IMG/VR virus record: IMGVR_UViG_3300037153_000330
Span: 1 to 44,627 of that record
Origin: a virus
Length of the DNA stretch: 44,627 nucleotides
Strand: one strand, 5' to 3'
The translations under genes and the position numbers were made by a program. Shown here in pieces: positions 1 to 8,692 of this stretch. Within the stretch, counting starts at the first letter, position 1. Every line of letters starts with the position of its first letter. The notes below the pieces were generated by a model. It saw only the letters and a list, made by a program, of their open reading frames with translations. It did no database searches and was not told the DNA's origin.

Positions 1-144
1 GGGCTCGAAGTCGATGAGCTCCTGCGGCTCAAGCACATCACCGGATTCGCGCGCCTATTCAAGGACGCCGAGTACGGCCAGGCCTGGGAAACGAGGCGGA
101 TGATTCAGCTACGGAAGGAGTACGAGGCGCGTGACGGAAACTGA
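1..144 (+). CDS. ParB/IbrB-like protein, C-terminal part (second copy of the right-end gene)
   Basis: Reading from base 1 gives the last 47 residues of the protein encoded in full at 44019-44609. The single mismatch changes Thr to Ala four residues before the end. This is not a separate gene: it is the same gene seen again because of the terminal overlap. Its TGA overlaps the first codons of terS by 14 bases. Confidence 0.85.
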   Translation, partial: GLEVDELLRLKHITGFARLFKDAEYGQAWETRRMIQLRKEYEARDGN

Positions 145-162
145 GCCCGACCGCTGCGTATC
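1..162. repeat. Terminal direct repeat, left copy (circular overlap)
   Basis: These bases match 44466-44627 at every position except 127 (G here, A at 44592). The repeat carries the end of the ParB-like gene and the start of terS, so joining the ends gives an uninterrupted gene order. The simplest reading is a circular or circularly permuted genome whose assembly overlaps itself. A true short terminal repeat is less likely, because the repeat boundaries fall inside genes. Confidence 0.9.
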
Positions 163-937
163 GCTGACGGCCTACGGGACGCGCTGCAAGAAGCGGGCGA
201 GCGAGGGCTCGGAGTTCTGCGCCCTGCACCGCAAGGCCGACTACTCACTGCTGACCGACGAGGTCGCGGCGCAGATCATCGCCATGCTGCGCGCCGGCAA
301 CCACGTGCGCACGGCGGTCAAGGCGGTCGGTATCTCGCGCCCGACCTTCGGCGTCTGGATGCGCCGCGGCGCGCGCGGCGAGCAGCCCTACTCCGACTTC
401 CGCGACCGCGTCGACCAGGCACGGGCCGAGGCCGAAGCGCGACACGTCACGCAGGTCGCGGCCGCGGCCTCGCAGGACTGGCGGGCGGCGACCTGGATGC
501 TCGATCGCCAGTTGGAGGGCTCGCCCGACGAGCGCCCGGACACCGATGAGCTTGCGGCCAGGGTCGAGGCCGAGGCGATCGCCGAAGCGCGCGCGACGCT
601 CGATGCGATCGGCGAGGACCCCGAGCTCTCTGCCGGCGCGATCGGCCGCTACGCCGCCGCGATGGTCGTCTGGAAGCTGCTCGAAGCCGACTGGGAACGG
701 CTCGGCAGGCCGGGCACCGCGCTCGGCGGCGCGACCGGCTTCGGCACCGTCGTCCATCCGCTGATCCCGCAGATCGCCTCGGCCCGGCGCGACGTCTCGC
801 AACTGGGCGCGGCACTCGGGCTTGACCCGAACGGACGGCAGCGCCTCTCCCGCCAGGTCGGTGCCGGGCGACCTCCGGGTGCGGCATCGGCTCCCGACCG
901 GGCAGCACCGCCTAGGCGGCGTCTCAGGGCGGTCTAA
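131..937 (+). CDS. terS: Terminase small subunit
   Basis: This 268-residue protein probably recognises phage DNA and loads it on the large subunit for packaging. After a Cys-rich N-terminus (C9, C19, C30, H33; possible zinc knuckle) comes a helix-turn-helix-like stretch, VKAVGISRPTFGVWMRRG, near residues 63-80. A charged helical region follows, then a Pro/Arg-rich tail. The product is supported mainly by the HTH and by its position directly before the large subunit, two bases apart. The GTG start overlaps the ParB-like gene. An identical start is repeated at 44596. Confidence 0.8.
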   Translation: MTETEPDRCVSLTAYGTRCKKRASEGSEFCALHRKADYSLLTDEVAAQIIAMLRAGNHVRTAVKAVGISRPTFGVWMRRGARGEQPYSDFRDRVDQARAEAEARHVTQVAAAASQDWRAATWMLDRQLEGSPDERPDTDELAARVEAEAIAEARATLDAIGEDPELSAGAIGRYAAAMVVWKLLEADWERLGRPGTALGGATGFGTVVHPLIPQIASARRDVSQLGAALGLDPNGRQRLSRQVGAGRPPGAASAPDRAAPPRRRLRAV

Positions 938-939
938 CC

Positions 940-2460
940 GTGACCACATCGGTCGCCGTCGAACGCTGGGCGGCGTATGCGGAAGCGACCCGCTCCGAGC
1001 ACTTCGCCTGGTGGGCGGGCGAGCACTGCATCCAGGCGATCGACCAGTTCGCCGGTCTGCCGCTTGAGCTCGAGCCGTGGCAGATCGAAATGATGGGCGA
1101 GGCACTGGCCGAGGCCGACGAGGATGAGGCCTACTGGCTGACGGTCGTGCTCGTCATCCCGAAGAAGAACGGTAAGACGAGCCTGCTCGCCGCCTACGGG
1201 CTCTACCACCTGCTTGAGGACGAGGGCGCTCCCGAGATTCTGCTCGCGGCGGCGACCGACAAGCAGGCCGGGCGCCTGTTCGACACCGCCGTCCGCTTCG
1301 TACGCTCGAACCCCTGGCTCGCCAACCGGCTGGTCGTGCGCGAGCACGAGGGGATGATCGTGAGGGCGGACGGCTTCGGGGCGCTGCATCGCTTCTCGGC
1401 CGACGGCGGCGCGGCCTCGGGCTACGGGCCGTCGCTGATCGTGGCCGACGAGCTCAAGGACTGGGTCACGCCGCGGCGGAAGCGAGCCTGGTCGGATATC
1501 GCCACCGCCGGCCAGATGGTCCGGCATCAGGTGCACGTGTTCGTGATCTCGACCGCCGGCGAGCCGTCCGAGCGCGTCGACGGAATCCTCGGGCAGCTGA
1601 TCGACCGCAACGAGCTCGAAGGCGAGGTCGAGCGCGTGCACCGGGCGCTGACGGTCAGCCGCAACCACGGCGGGCGGGTGCTGGTCTACAACTACGACGC
1701 TCGCACGCACGACCCGCACGACATCGACGCGATCGAGGCGGCGAACCCGGCCTCCTGGGTCACCCGCGAGAAGCTGATCGCGCTGGCGTCGAACCCGTCG
1801 CTGACGCCCGGGCACTTCCTGCAACTGCACGGCGGCGTGTGGGCGAGCTCGGAAGCGGCCTACCTGGAGCTCGAATCGTGGCGCGAGTTGACTGTCGCCG
1901 ACGAGCTCGCCGCCGGCGACGAGCTCACGCTCGGCTTCCGCGGCGGCGACACCTGCGCGCTAGTCGCCTGCCGGCGAGCCGACCAGGTGCTGTTCGTGCT
2001 CGACGTGTGGGAGAACCTGGGCGCGCAGATCGAGCTCGTGGACGCCGAGAACGTGGACGACGCGGTGCAGGCGATCGTGAGCGAGTACGCCGTCACCGCG
2101 ATCTACGCCTCGGCGACCTCCGAGTGGCAGACGACCGTGCAGGGCTGGCGCAACGAGCTCGGCCGGCGGCGCGTGGTCGACGTCGATGTGGCCCGGCCGT
2201 CGCCGAAGACGGCGGCGATCACGCAACGCTTCAAGGCCGACGTGCTCGCCGGGCGCGTGCATCACGACGGCGATGGTCGGCTCGCCCGCCACGCGATGAA
2301 CGCGCAGGTGGCCCGAGCCCGCAACCTGCCCTACCTGATCGGCGACACGCGCGGCGGACCGATCAGCGCGATCCAGGCGGCGATCCTCGCCTGGGAGGCC
2401 CACGTCCTGAGCGAGCCCGGCGCCGATGATTCCGATCGAGAGGAGTTCTCGTTCCTGTGA
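940..2460 (+). CDS. terL: Terminase large subunit (packaging ATPase/nuclease)
   Basis: This 506-residue motor pumps DNA into the prohead and cuts it. The Walker A motif PKKNGKT is at residues 74-80 and the Walker B motif LIVADE at about 166-171. The C-terminal RNase H-like nuclease region begins near residue 330. One oddity is visible. Related terminases usually read GFDGS at the first catalytic Asp, but here the text is GFRGGDT (R334, D337), so the usual Asp is absent or shifted. The gene overlaps the portal gene by four bases (GTGA). Confidence 0.93.
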   Translation: MTTSVAVERWAAYAEATRSEHFAWWAGEHCIQAIDQFAGLPLELEPWQIEMMGEALAEADEDEAYWLTVVLVIPKKNGKTSLLAAYGLYHLLEDEGAPEILLAAATDKQAGRLFDTAVRFVRSNPWLANRLVVREHEGMIVRADGFGALHRFSADGGAASGYGPSLIVADELKDWVTPRRKRAWSDIATAGQMVRHQVHVFVISTAGEPSERVDGILGQLIDRNELEGEVERVHRALTVSRNHGGRVLVYNYDARTHDPHDIDAIEAANPASWVTREKLIALASNPSLTPGHFLQLHGGVWASSEAAYLELESWRELTVADELAAGDELTLGFRGGDTCALVACRRADQVLFVLDVWENLGAQIELVDAENVDDAVQAIVSEYAVTAIYASATSEWQTTVQGWRNELGRRRVVDVDVARPSPKTAAITQRFKADVLAGRVHHDGDGRLARHAMNAQVARARNLPYLIGDTRGGPISAIQAAILAWEAHVLSEPGADDSDREEFSFL

Positions 2461-3890
2461 GCATCCTCCCCGTAGAGCCCTTCCCCCCGCGGCTCGCGCA
2501 GCGCACGCCGCTCGACTGGCGCGACCTGCTGATCGGGCGGCTGAACGAGCAGGCGGTGATGACCGCCCTGTACGAGGACTACTACGACGGGCGGCACCCG
2601 TTGCAGTTCGCGACCTCGAAGTACCGGGAGGCGTTCGGCGCCCTGTTCGGCGCCTTCGCCGACAACTGGTGCCAGATCGTCGTGGACGCCGCGGTCGAAC
2701 GCCTGCGCGTGATCGGCTTCCAGGTCGGCGGCGAGGACAGCGAGCAGGCCTGGGCGATCTGGCAGGGCAACGGGCTCGACGTCGAGAGCGTGATCGCTCA
2801 CACCGAGGCGGGCAAGAGCGGGCGCGCCTTCCTGCTGGTCGACCCGAACGACGGCGAGCCGCGGATCACGGTCGAGCACTCCTCGCAGGTCGTCGTGCTG
2901 ACCGATCCGGCCGACCGGCGTACGCGCGTCGCCGCGCTCAAACGGTGGCTGGGCGACGACGGCTTCGGCTACGTGACGCTCTACCTGCCCGAGGTCGTGC
3001 TCAAGTTCGAGTCGAAGACGACGCTGGTCGAGCACACCGGGATCGCGCCGATCGAGTGGGTCCCGCGCGGACCGGAGCCGGAGGTCGTCAACCCGCTCGG
3101 GGTCGTGCCGGTGATCCCGATCGAGAACAAGCCGGGGCTGATCCACGGCGGGCACTCCGACCTCGAGCCGGCGGTGCCGTTGCAGAACGCCGTCAACAAG
3201 CTCTGCACCGACCTGATCGTCGCCTCCGAGTACGCCGGCTTCCCGCAGCGCGTGCTGACAGGGGTCGAGATCCCGAAGGACCCGAACACGAACCAGCCGC
3301 TCGCGGCGGTCGAGCTCAAGGCGGCGCTCTCGCGGGTCTGGTCGTTCAAGGCACCGGACGCGAAGGTCTGGAACCTGCCGGCCGCCGACCTGTCCAACTT
3401 CGTCTCGGCGATCGCACTGTTCACGCAGCACCTGGCGGCGCAGACCCGGACGCCTCCGCACTACCTGCTCGGCCAGGTCGTGAATGCCTCCGGCGATGCG
3501 CTGATCGCAGCCGAGGCCGGGCTCGTCTCGAAGTGTCGCTCGAAGATTCTGTTCTTCTCCGACCCGTGGGAGGAAGCCCTCGCGCTGGCGTTGCAGGCAA
3601 CCGGCGCGACCGTGACCGCGGCCGACTGCGAGGCGGTCTGGTCCAACCCCGAGCGCGTCTCTGAGGCGATGAAGGTCGACGCCGCGGTCAAGAAGAAGAC
3701 GCTCGGCATCCCCCTGCCGGTGATCTGGCTAGAGCTCGGCTACACGCCCGAGCAGATCGCCGAAATGGAGGCCCTTGAGGCCTCGGCGCAGGAGCAGGAG
3801 CTCGAAGCAGCGGCGACGGCCGAGGCAGCGGCCGGGACGGCTCCGCAGACCGCCCCGGGAGCGCCTGAGACGCCGCCTGAGCAGTCCTAA
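2457..3890 (+). CDS. Portal protein (SPP1 gp6-like)
   Basis: This 477-residue protein forms the ring at the capsid vertex through which DNA enters and leaves. Its length, its place between terL and the scaffold, and the pattern of the first 130 residues fit the SPP1 Gp6-like portal family: an YEDYYDGRHPL segment followed by W/F-rich helices and a FLLVDPNDGEPRI strand. The last 50 residues are Ala/Glu/Pro-rich low complexity. The GTG start overlaps the terL stop. Confidence 0.9.
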   Translation: MSILPVEPFPPRLAQRTPLDWRDLLIGRLNEQAVMTALYEDYYDGRHPLQFATSKYREAFGALFGAFADNWCQIVVDAAVERLRVIGFQVGGEDSEQAWAIWQGNGLDVESVIAHTEAGKSGRAFLLVDPNDGEPRITVEHSSQVVVLTDPADRRTRVAALKRWLGDDGFGYVTLYLPEVVLKFESKTTLVEHTGIAPIEWVPRGPEPEVVNPLGVVPVIPIENKPGLIHGGHSDLEPAVPLQNAVNKLCTDLIVASEYAGFPQRVLTGVEIPKDPNTNQPLAAVELKAALSRVWSFKAPDAKVWNLPAADLSNFVSAIALFTQHLAAQTRTPPHYLLGQVVNASGDALIAAEAGLVSKCRSKILFFSDPWEEALALALQATGATVTAADCEAVWSNPERVSEAMKVDAAVKKKTLGIPLPVIWLELGYTPEQIAEMEALEASAQEQELEAAATAEAAAGTAPQTAPGAPETPPEQS

Positions 3891-3915
3891 CCGAACCACC
3901 GACCAGGAGGGCAGG

Positions 3916-4458
3916 ATGGTAGACCCATCGCCCGACGACGTCGCCGACGGCCAGGAGCCCGAGGACGACGAGGGCCAGGAGCCCGCAGGAGACGAGCAGG
4001 TTGACGACGACTCGCAGGACGAGCCGAAGACCCGCACGTACTCCGAGGCCTACGTCAAGCAGCTACGCCGCGAGGCCGCGGCGAGCCGCACCCGCCTGAC
4101 CGAGCTCGAGGAACGGCTCAAGGAGATCGAGGACCGTGACAAGAGCGAGGCCGATCGGGCGAGCGAGCGGCTGGCCGAAGCCGAGACCCGGGCGGCCGAA
4201 GCCGAGACGCGACTCCTTCGTCTCGACGTCGCCGCCGAGCACGGGCTCGACGCGCAGGCGGCGGCGTTCCTGACCGGCACGACCCGCGAGGAGATCGAGC
4301 TCCGTGCCGAGGAGCTCGTGAAGCTGCTCAAGGACAAGGCTAAGCCGACCGCCGGCTTCGACGGCGGTGCGCGGCAACCGGCGAAGGAGAAGAAGCCGCC
4401 CGAGCAGGAGCACAACGAGCTCCTACTGCGGGCGATGGGCCGCAGCCGCGATTCCTGA
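3916..4458 (+). CDS. Capsid scaffolding protein
   Basis: The ATG at 3916 has a good ribosome site (AGGAGGGC) and gives 180 residues; the longer open frame upstream overlaps the portal gene and is not needed. The first 45 residues are strongly acidic. Residues 50-100 form a charged coiled coil (EERLKEIEDRDKSEADRA), followed by a short globular part and a basic tail. Acidic, coiled-coil composition between portal and capsid genes is typical of scaffolds that guide prohead assembly. No protease domain is visible. Confidence 0.8.
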   Translation: MVDPSPDDVADGQEPEDDEGQEPAGDEQVDDDSQDEPKTRTYSEAYVKQLRREAAASRTRLTELEERLKEIEDRDKSEADRASERLAEAETRAAEAETRLLRLDVAAEHGLDAQAAAFLTGTTREEIELRAEELVKLLKDKAKPTAGFDGGARQPAKEKKPPEQEHNELLLRAMGRSRDS

Positions 4459-4502
4459 CCCGTCCCTGGGCCTTCCGGCTCAGGGCCACCTGAGAGGAAG
4501 GA

Positions 4503-5432
4503 ATGGCGAACCAGATCCCCCTGCGGGAAAGCCCGCTGTCGGCCGGCGGTTATCTGCTGCCGGTCGAGCAGGGCGACATCCTCACGAACGGCATCTTGCA
4601 GGAGGCCGGGGCGATCGCCCTCGCGGGCGACGCGCGCGCGACCACTGCGACGAAGACCCAGTTCACGATCTGGCTGGGCACGCCGACGGCCGGGCCGGTC
4701 GGTGAGGGCGCAGCGAAGCCCGTCACCGGCGCCGAGTTCGGACAGACGGCGATGAACGTGAAGAAGTTCGCCTCGATCGTCCTGTTCACGGACGAGATGA
4801 TCGAGGACGTCCAGGCGGGCGACCTGAACGTGCTGGTCGACTCCGGCGTGCGCTCGGCGATCAACGACGTGATCGACGCGCACGCGATCGGGCTCGACTC
4901 CGGCGTCTCGATCACGGGCGTATTCGACTCGATGCTCAAGTCGACCACGCAGACCGTCGAGTACGACCAGGCGAAGGCGGACGGGCTGCAGCTCGCGATC
5001 TCGAAGGCGATGGGCCTGCTGGAGGCGAACGGCTACGGCAACCAGGGCGAGATGGGCGTGCTGCTCGGCTTCGGCTTCGCGCAGGCGATCCGCGATGCTC
5101 GCTCGACGGTCGACCCGGCGATCGAGGTCTACGGCCCGGGCCGCGATCCGCTCTACGGCCTCAACTCGTTCTCGTCCACGAACCTGAACGCGGTCTCAGA
5201 GGCTGCGGGCGCGGGCAAGATCCTCGGCTTCGTCGTGCACCGGCCGAACCTGCACGTGCGGGTGCGGAAGGACGTCACGCTCAGCACGTCGAGCGAGGCG
5301 ACCGTCAACGACGGCGTCGCCGACCGCAAGCTGTTCCAGGAGGACCTGACCGCGATCCGCTACGAGACGCGGCTCGCGTTCATGGTGCACGACATCAACC
5401 GCGCGGTCGTGGCGATCGTCAACGCCGCCTGA
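4503..5432 (+). CDS. Major capsid protein (HK97-like fold)
   Basis: This 309-residue protein builds the icosahedral shell. It sits after the scaffold with a ribosome site (GAGAGGAAGG) ahead of ATG 4503. Features typical of HK97-fold capsids include the GPVGEGAAKP segment near residues 65-75, followed by KKFASIVLFTDEMIED, which corresponds to the E-loop and spine-helix region. A C-terminal DLTAIRYETRLAFMVHD segment matches the usual last P-domain strand. No separate decoration gene is obvious. Confidence 0.92.
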   Translation: MANQIPLRESPLSAGGYLLPVEQGDILTNGILQEAGAIALAGDARATTATKTQFTIWLGTPTAGPVGEGAAKPVTGAEFGQTAMNVKKFASIVLFTDEMIEDVQAGDLNVLVDSGVRSAINDVIDAHAIGLDSGVSITGVFDSMLKSTTQTVEYDQAKADGLQLAISKAMGLLEANGYGNQGEMGVLLGFGFAQAIRDARSTVDPAIEVYGPGRDPLYGLNSFSSTNLNAVSEAAGAGKILGFVVHRPNLHVRVRKDVTLSTSSEATVNDGVADRKLFQEDLTAIRYETRLAFMVHDINRAVVAIVNAA

Positions 5433-5452
5433 TCCGAACAGGAGGAACCCTC

Positions 5453-5632
5453 GTGACCGAGGACTACCCCGAGGTCGATCCGACCCTGTCGCGTGACGCG
5501 ACCTACTCGAGCTATGCCGCCGCGGCCGTGGACACGGAGCAGAACCCGCCTCCCGGCCCGGCCGTCGAACAGACGCTCGGCAAGCCGACCGAGGCGAAGG
5601 CGAGCACGAAGGCGAAGGCGAGCTCGGAATGA
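5453..5632 (+). CDS. Small acidic head-region protein, unknown function
   Basis: A GTG start nine bases after GGAGGAA gives 59 residues, with an acidic N-terminus and an Ala/Lys/Ser-rich tail (AKASTKAKASSE). It lies between the capsid and connector genes and overlaps the next gene by four bases (ATGA). Position suggests a minor capsid or connector accessory protein, but nothing in the sequence proves it. Confidence 0.6.
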   Translation: MTEDYPEVDPTLSRDATYSSYAAAAVDTEQNPPPGPAVEQTLGKPTEAKASTKAKASSE

Positions 5633-5832
5633 GCCTGCCCGACTCCCCGCCCACGCTGGTCCAGGCGCCCGCGTGGGCGGGCATCGGGCTCTGTTTCCGG
5701 CCACGCTTCGCCCTGCCTTCCTGGCCGGCGGATTGGTGGCAGCGCAACTACGACGACGACCTGCTCGATCCCGATGAGCCCGACCCGCTGCCGCTCAGCT
5801 ACCGCCAGATGCACGTCCCGGGGCTGACGTGA
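5629..5832 (+). CDS. Small Trp/Pro-rich protein in head operon, unknown function
   Basis: This 67-residue protein has clustered aromatic and acidic stretches (FALPSWPADWWQRNYDDD). It is translationally coupled on both sides: ATGA with the gene before and GTGA with the gene after. No family is recognised. Codon use matches its neighbours, so I judge it real. Confidence 0.6.
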   Translation: MSLPDSPPTLVQAPAWAGIGLCFRPRFALPSWPADWWQRNYDDDLLDPDEPDPLPLSYRQMHVPGLT

Positions 5833-6302
5833 GCAGCGTGCCCGGACGCCCGAGCATCGAAGACGTCGCCCTGCTCCTGCGTGCCCGCACGAAGGACTCC
5901 TACGGCAATGAGGTCGGCACCTTCGATGACGACACGCGCCCGACCGGGGATCAGGTCGAGGAGCAGATCGACGCCGCCCTGGCGCTCGTCTGCACGCGCC
6001 TGCCGGCACTGGACGAGCTTGACCCCGACCTGCTGCCGGCGGTCGCAAGCGTGGTCGCCTACCGGGCCGCGCTGCGAGTCGAGAAGTCCTACTTCCCGGA
6101 GCAGGTGCGCTCCGACCGCTCGGCCTACGAGCAGCTGTACCAGGAGTACCTGGACGACCTCGGCGCGCTGGTCGATGCCTCTACCGCCGGCGGCGAGGAC
6201 GGTGTCGCGGCTGCGGGGATCGGGGTGCTCCCGGTCGGTTCCTGGACCTCGATCCCGGGCTCGTTCATCTACCCGCCGAGCCCGGATGAGGACGCCGCCT
6301 GA
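5829..6302 (+). CDS. Head-tail connector protein (gp6/gp15-like adaptor)
   Basis: This 157-residue, mostly helical protein probably binds under the portal as the first connector ring. Its start, an N-terminal PSIEDVALLLRART helix and a DQVEEQIDAALALV helix, is characteristic of phage adaptor proteins following the capsid gene. The central AVASVVAYRAALRVEKSYFPEQ helix also fits. Assignment rests on this pattern and on gene order. Confidence 0.72.
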   Translation: MSSVPGRPSIEDVALLLRARTKDSYGNEVGTFDDDTRPTGDQVEEQIDAALALVCTRLPALDELDPDLLPAVASVVAYRAALRVEKSYFPEQVRSDRSAYEQLYQEYLDDLGALVDASTAGGEDGVAAAGIGVLPVGSWTSIPGSFIYPPSPDEDAA

Positions 6303-6754
6303 TGCCGCCGCGGATCGAGGTCAAGCAGAAGGGCGCCGCCCGCGCGGCACTCGACCTGCGAGCTCTCGGCGTGCGAGCCCGCGACGTGCGCAGCGTCAAG
6401 GGACAGGTGCAGCGCGTGTTCATCAAGTCGGAGGAACGGCGCTTCGCCGGCGGCGCGCACTGGCCGCCGCTGGCGGCCGCGACGAAGGAAGCGAAGGCGG
6501 CTCAAGGCCTCGACCCGCGCATCCTGCGCGCGACCAACGACCTCTACCACTCACTGACCTCGACCGGCGCAGGCTCGGTCGCCGAGGAGAAGCCGGATGA
6601 GCTCATCCTCGGAACCTCGGTCCCCTACGCGCGCTACGCCGACAAGGGCACGAGCAACGAGCCGAAGCGCGACCTGATCGAGCTTCGACCGAGCGAGGTC
6701 GAGGAGGCCGCGAAACTGATCGGTGACCACATCACGAAGGGCGCTCGCCGGTGA
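6302..6754 (+). CDS. Tail completion / virion morphogenesis protein (Mu gpG-like)
   Basis: This 150-residue protein probably joins head and tail. The segment SVPYARYADKGTSNEPKRDLIEL (residues about 102-124) matches the family pattern of a YAR..H/K-G-T core followed by P-R-D-hydrophobic. In Mu-like and HK97 gp10-like proteins this forms the conserved core. Its neighbours are a connector gene and a putative tail terminator gene. Confidence 0.75.
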   Translation: MPPRIEVKQKGAARAALDLRALGVRARDVRSVKGQVQRVFIKSEERRFAGGAHWPPLAAATKEAKAAQGLDPRILRATNDLYHSLTSTGAGSVAEEKPDELILGTSVPYARYADKGTSNEPKRDLIELRPSEVEEAAKLIGDHITKGARR

Positions 6755-7389
6755 GCGTCGCCGGGATCTACACGGCCGAGTCGATCTTCGGCCGGATCAT
6801 CAGCGGCGAGGACGTCGAGCAGTGGTGCCTCGACCTGCTCAAGAAGTGGAGCGGCACCTACCTGGCCGAGGTCGAGCGGCAACACGGGATCGAGCCCGGC
6901 CTGATCCCGCGTGTGCGTGCCTGGGTGACGAGCCCGTCCTTCGACAAGTGGCCGGAGGATCAGATCCCGGCCGTCGTGCTGCAATCGGTCGGCACCGGAG
7001 AGGCACCGCTCCGCGACGGCGACGGGCGCCACCGCGCGCGCTGGGTGATGCAGTGCGACTCGATCGTCTCGGCCCGCACGCAGGCCGAGTCGCACACGCT
7101 CTCGATGCTGTACGCCGCGGCACATCGCGCGGTGCTCCTGCAACGACCGTCGCTCGAAGGACACGCCGCCGGGCTGCGCTGGCTCGGCGACGACTACACG
7201 CAACTGCCCTACGACGACATTCGCTCGCTCGCGGCGGCGCAGTTCACCTTCGAGGTCGAGGTCGATGACGTGGTCACGAGCGTGGCCGGGCCGACCACTC
7301 CCGGCGATCCGCAGGACCCCGAGACGGACCCGTGGGCTCCCTGGCCCGAGGCAGACACCGTCGTCGTGGCGGTGCAGAAGGAGGAGTAG
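6751..7389 (+). CDS. Probable tail terminator / neck protein
   Basis: This 212-residue protein lies directly before the sheath gene, the usual place of the tail terminator that caps the tube. It has an N-terminal helix and central alternating strands (RARWVMQCDSIV), then a C-terminal acidic Pro-rich tail (PGDPQDPETDPWAPWP). No catalytic motif is visible. The function is inferred from order and size, not from a decisive motif. Confidence 0.6.
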   Translation: MSVAGIYTAESIFGRIISGEDVEQWCLDLLKKWSGTYLAEVERQHGIEPGLIPRVRAWVTSPSFDKWPEDQIPAVVLQSVGTGEAPLRDGDGRHRARWVMQCDSIVSARTQAESHTLSMLYAAAHRAVLLQRPSLEGHAAGLRWLGDDYTQLPYDDIRSLAAAQFTFEVEVDDVVTSVAGPTTPGDPQDPETDPWAPWPEADTVVVAVQKEE

Positions 7390-8673
7390 ATGCGACCTGG
7401 CGTAGACATCATTTCGAGCGAGCTCCCGCCGCCTCGCTCGGCACCGACCGACACGTCGGTCTGGTTCGTGGTCGGCGAGACCGGGATCGGTCCGGTCGTT
7501 CCGACCCTCGTGCGTTCGATGGGCGAGTACGAGTCGACCTACGGCGAGCGGGATGACGGACTCGCTCTGTACGACGCGGCCGATGCCTTCTTCCGCGAGG
7601 GCGGGGCGAAGCTGTACGTCTCGGCGATCCCGACCACGCCGAGCGTGGCGCTCGCCGAAAGTGAGGTCGAGCTTGACTCGCTGACCCGGGCCGAGCTCGA
7701 TGCGATCGCCGAGCAGAACGCACTCGTGCCGGCGGACTACTCCACGAAGGCCGACCTGATCGAGGCGATCGAGGCCTCGAACGGGCAGATCGCAGCACCG
7801 CAGGCGGCAACGCCGAGCGACTTCACCGACGCACTCGACAAGTTCACCCGGCAACTCGGCCCGGGCCAGGTCTCGATCCCGGGCCAGAGCGACACCGCCA
7901 CGAACACGGCGCTGCTCGAACACGCCGAGGCTTGCAACCGGATCGCGCTGCTGGAAACTCCCGACTCCTCCGACCCGGCGCAGCTGATCACCGCGGTCGA
8001 CCCGCTGCGCGACCTGGCGCAGGCCCGCTACGGCGCGATGTGGGCACCGCACGCGGTCATCCCGGGAGTCGCCGCCGGCACGACCCGGACCGTCCCCTAC
8101 ACGGCGATCGAGGCGGCGCTCATGGCCGAGCTCGACCGCGCCTTCAACCCCAACATCCCCGCCGCCGGCGTCAACGGCCAGTCGAGTTATGCGACCGACC
8201 TGACTCAGCGGTACACCGACCAGCAGTACCACGACCTCAACGAGGGCGGCGTCGACATGGCACGGCTGATCTACGAGGGCGTCCGCTCCTACGGCTACCG
8301 CACGCTCGTTGATCCGGTCGACCCGACCTGGCTCGACCTCGGCAACGCGCGGCTGAACATGGCGATCGTGGCGCAGGCCGAGGGCATCGCCGAGCGGTTC
8401 GTGTTCTCGCAGTTGGACGGCCGCGGTCGCACGATCGCGCAGTTCGGGGCTGAGCTCCGGGCGATGCTGATCCCGTTCTACGAGGCCGACGCGCTCTACG
8501 GCGCGACCGCCGACGAGGCCTTCCAGGTGGACGTCGGCAACCAGGTCAACACGCCCGAGACGATCGCCAACGGCGAGCTCCACGCGGTGATCAAGCTGCG
8601 CATGAGCCCGTTCGCGGAGTGGGTCGTGATCGAGATCGTGAAGGTCGCGACGACGCAGGCGCTCGCCGCCTGA
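7390..8673 (+). CDS. Contractile tail sheath protein with HeH/LEM-like insertion
   Basis: At 427 residues this is the outer sheath that contracts at infection and shows that the phage is a myovirus. The N-terminus (RPGVDIISSELPPPRSAPTD) and C-terminus (ANGELHAVIKLRMSPFAEWV) match phage sheath proteins. Residues about 92-130 differ: DSLTRAELDAIAEQNALVPA then YSTKADLIEAIEAS resembles a HeH/LEM or SAP helix-extended-helix domain. Such a small domain could be displayed on the sheath surface. The insertion interrupts the first sheath domain. Confidence 0.92.
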   Translation: MRPGVDIISSELPPPRSAPTDTSVWFVVGETGIGPVVPTLVRSMGEYESTYGERDDGLALYDAADAFFREGGAKLYVSAIPTTPSVALAESEVELDSLTRAELDAIAEQNALVPADYSTKADLIEAIEASNGQIAAPQAATPSDFTDALDKFTRQLGPGQVSIPGQSDTATNTALLEHAEACNRIALLETPDSSDPAQLITAVDPLRDLAQARYGAMWAPHAVIPGVAAGTTRTVPYTAIEAALMAELDRAFNPNIPAAGVNGQSSYATDLTQRYTDQQYHDLNEGGVDMARLIYEGVRSYGYRTLVDPVDPTWLDLGNARLNMAIVAQAEGIAERFVFSQLDGRGRTIAQFGAELRAMLIPFYEADALYGATADEAFQVDVGNQVNTPETIANGELHAVIKLRMSPFAEWVVIEIVKVATTQALAA

Positions 8674-8692
8674 GAGAAGGAGGTAGGAACCC

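Noticed and set aside
245-1105. Minus-strand 286-codon frame over terS and terL
   Set aside because: Shadow frame with Arg/Gly-rich composition and no start signal.
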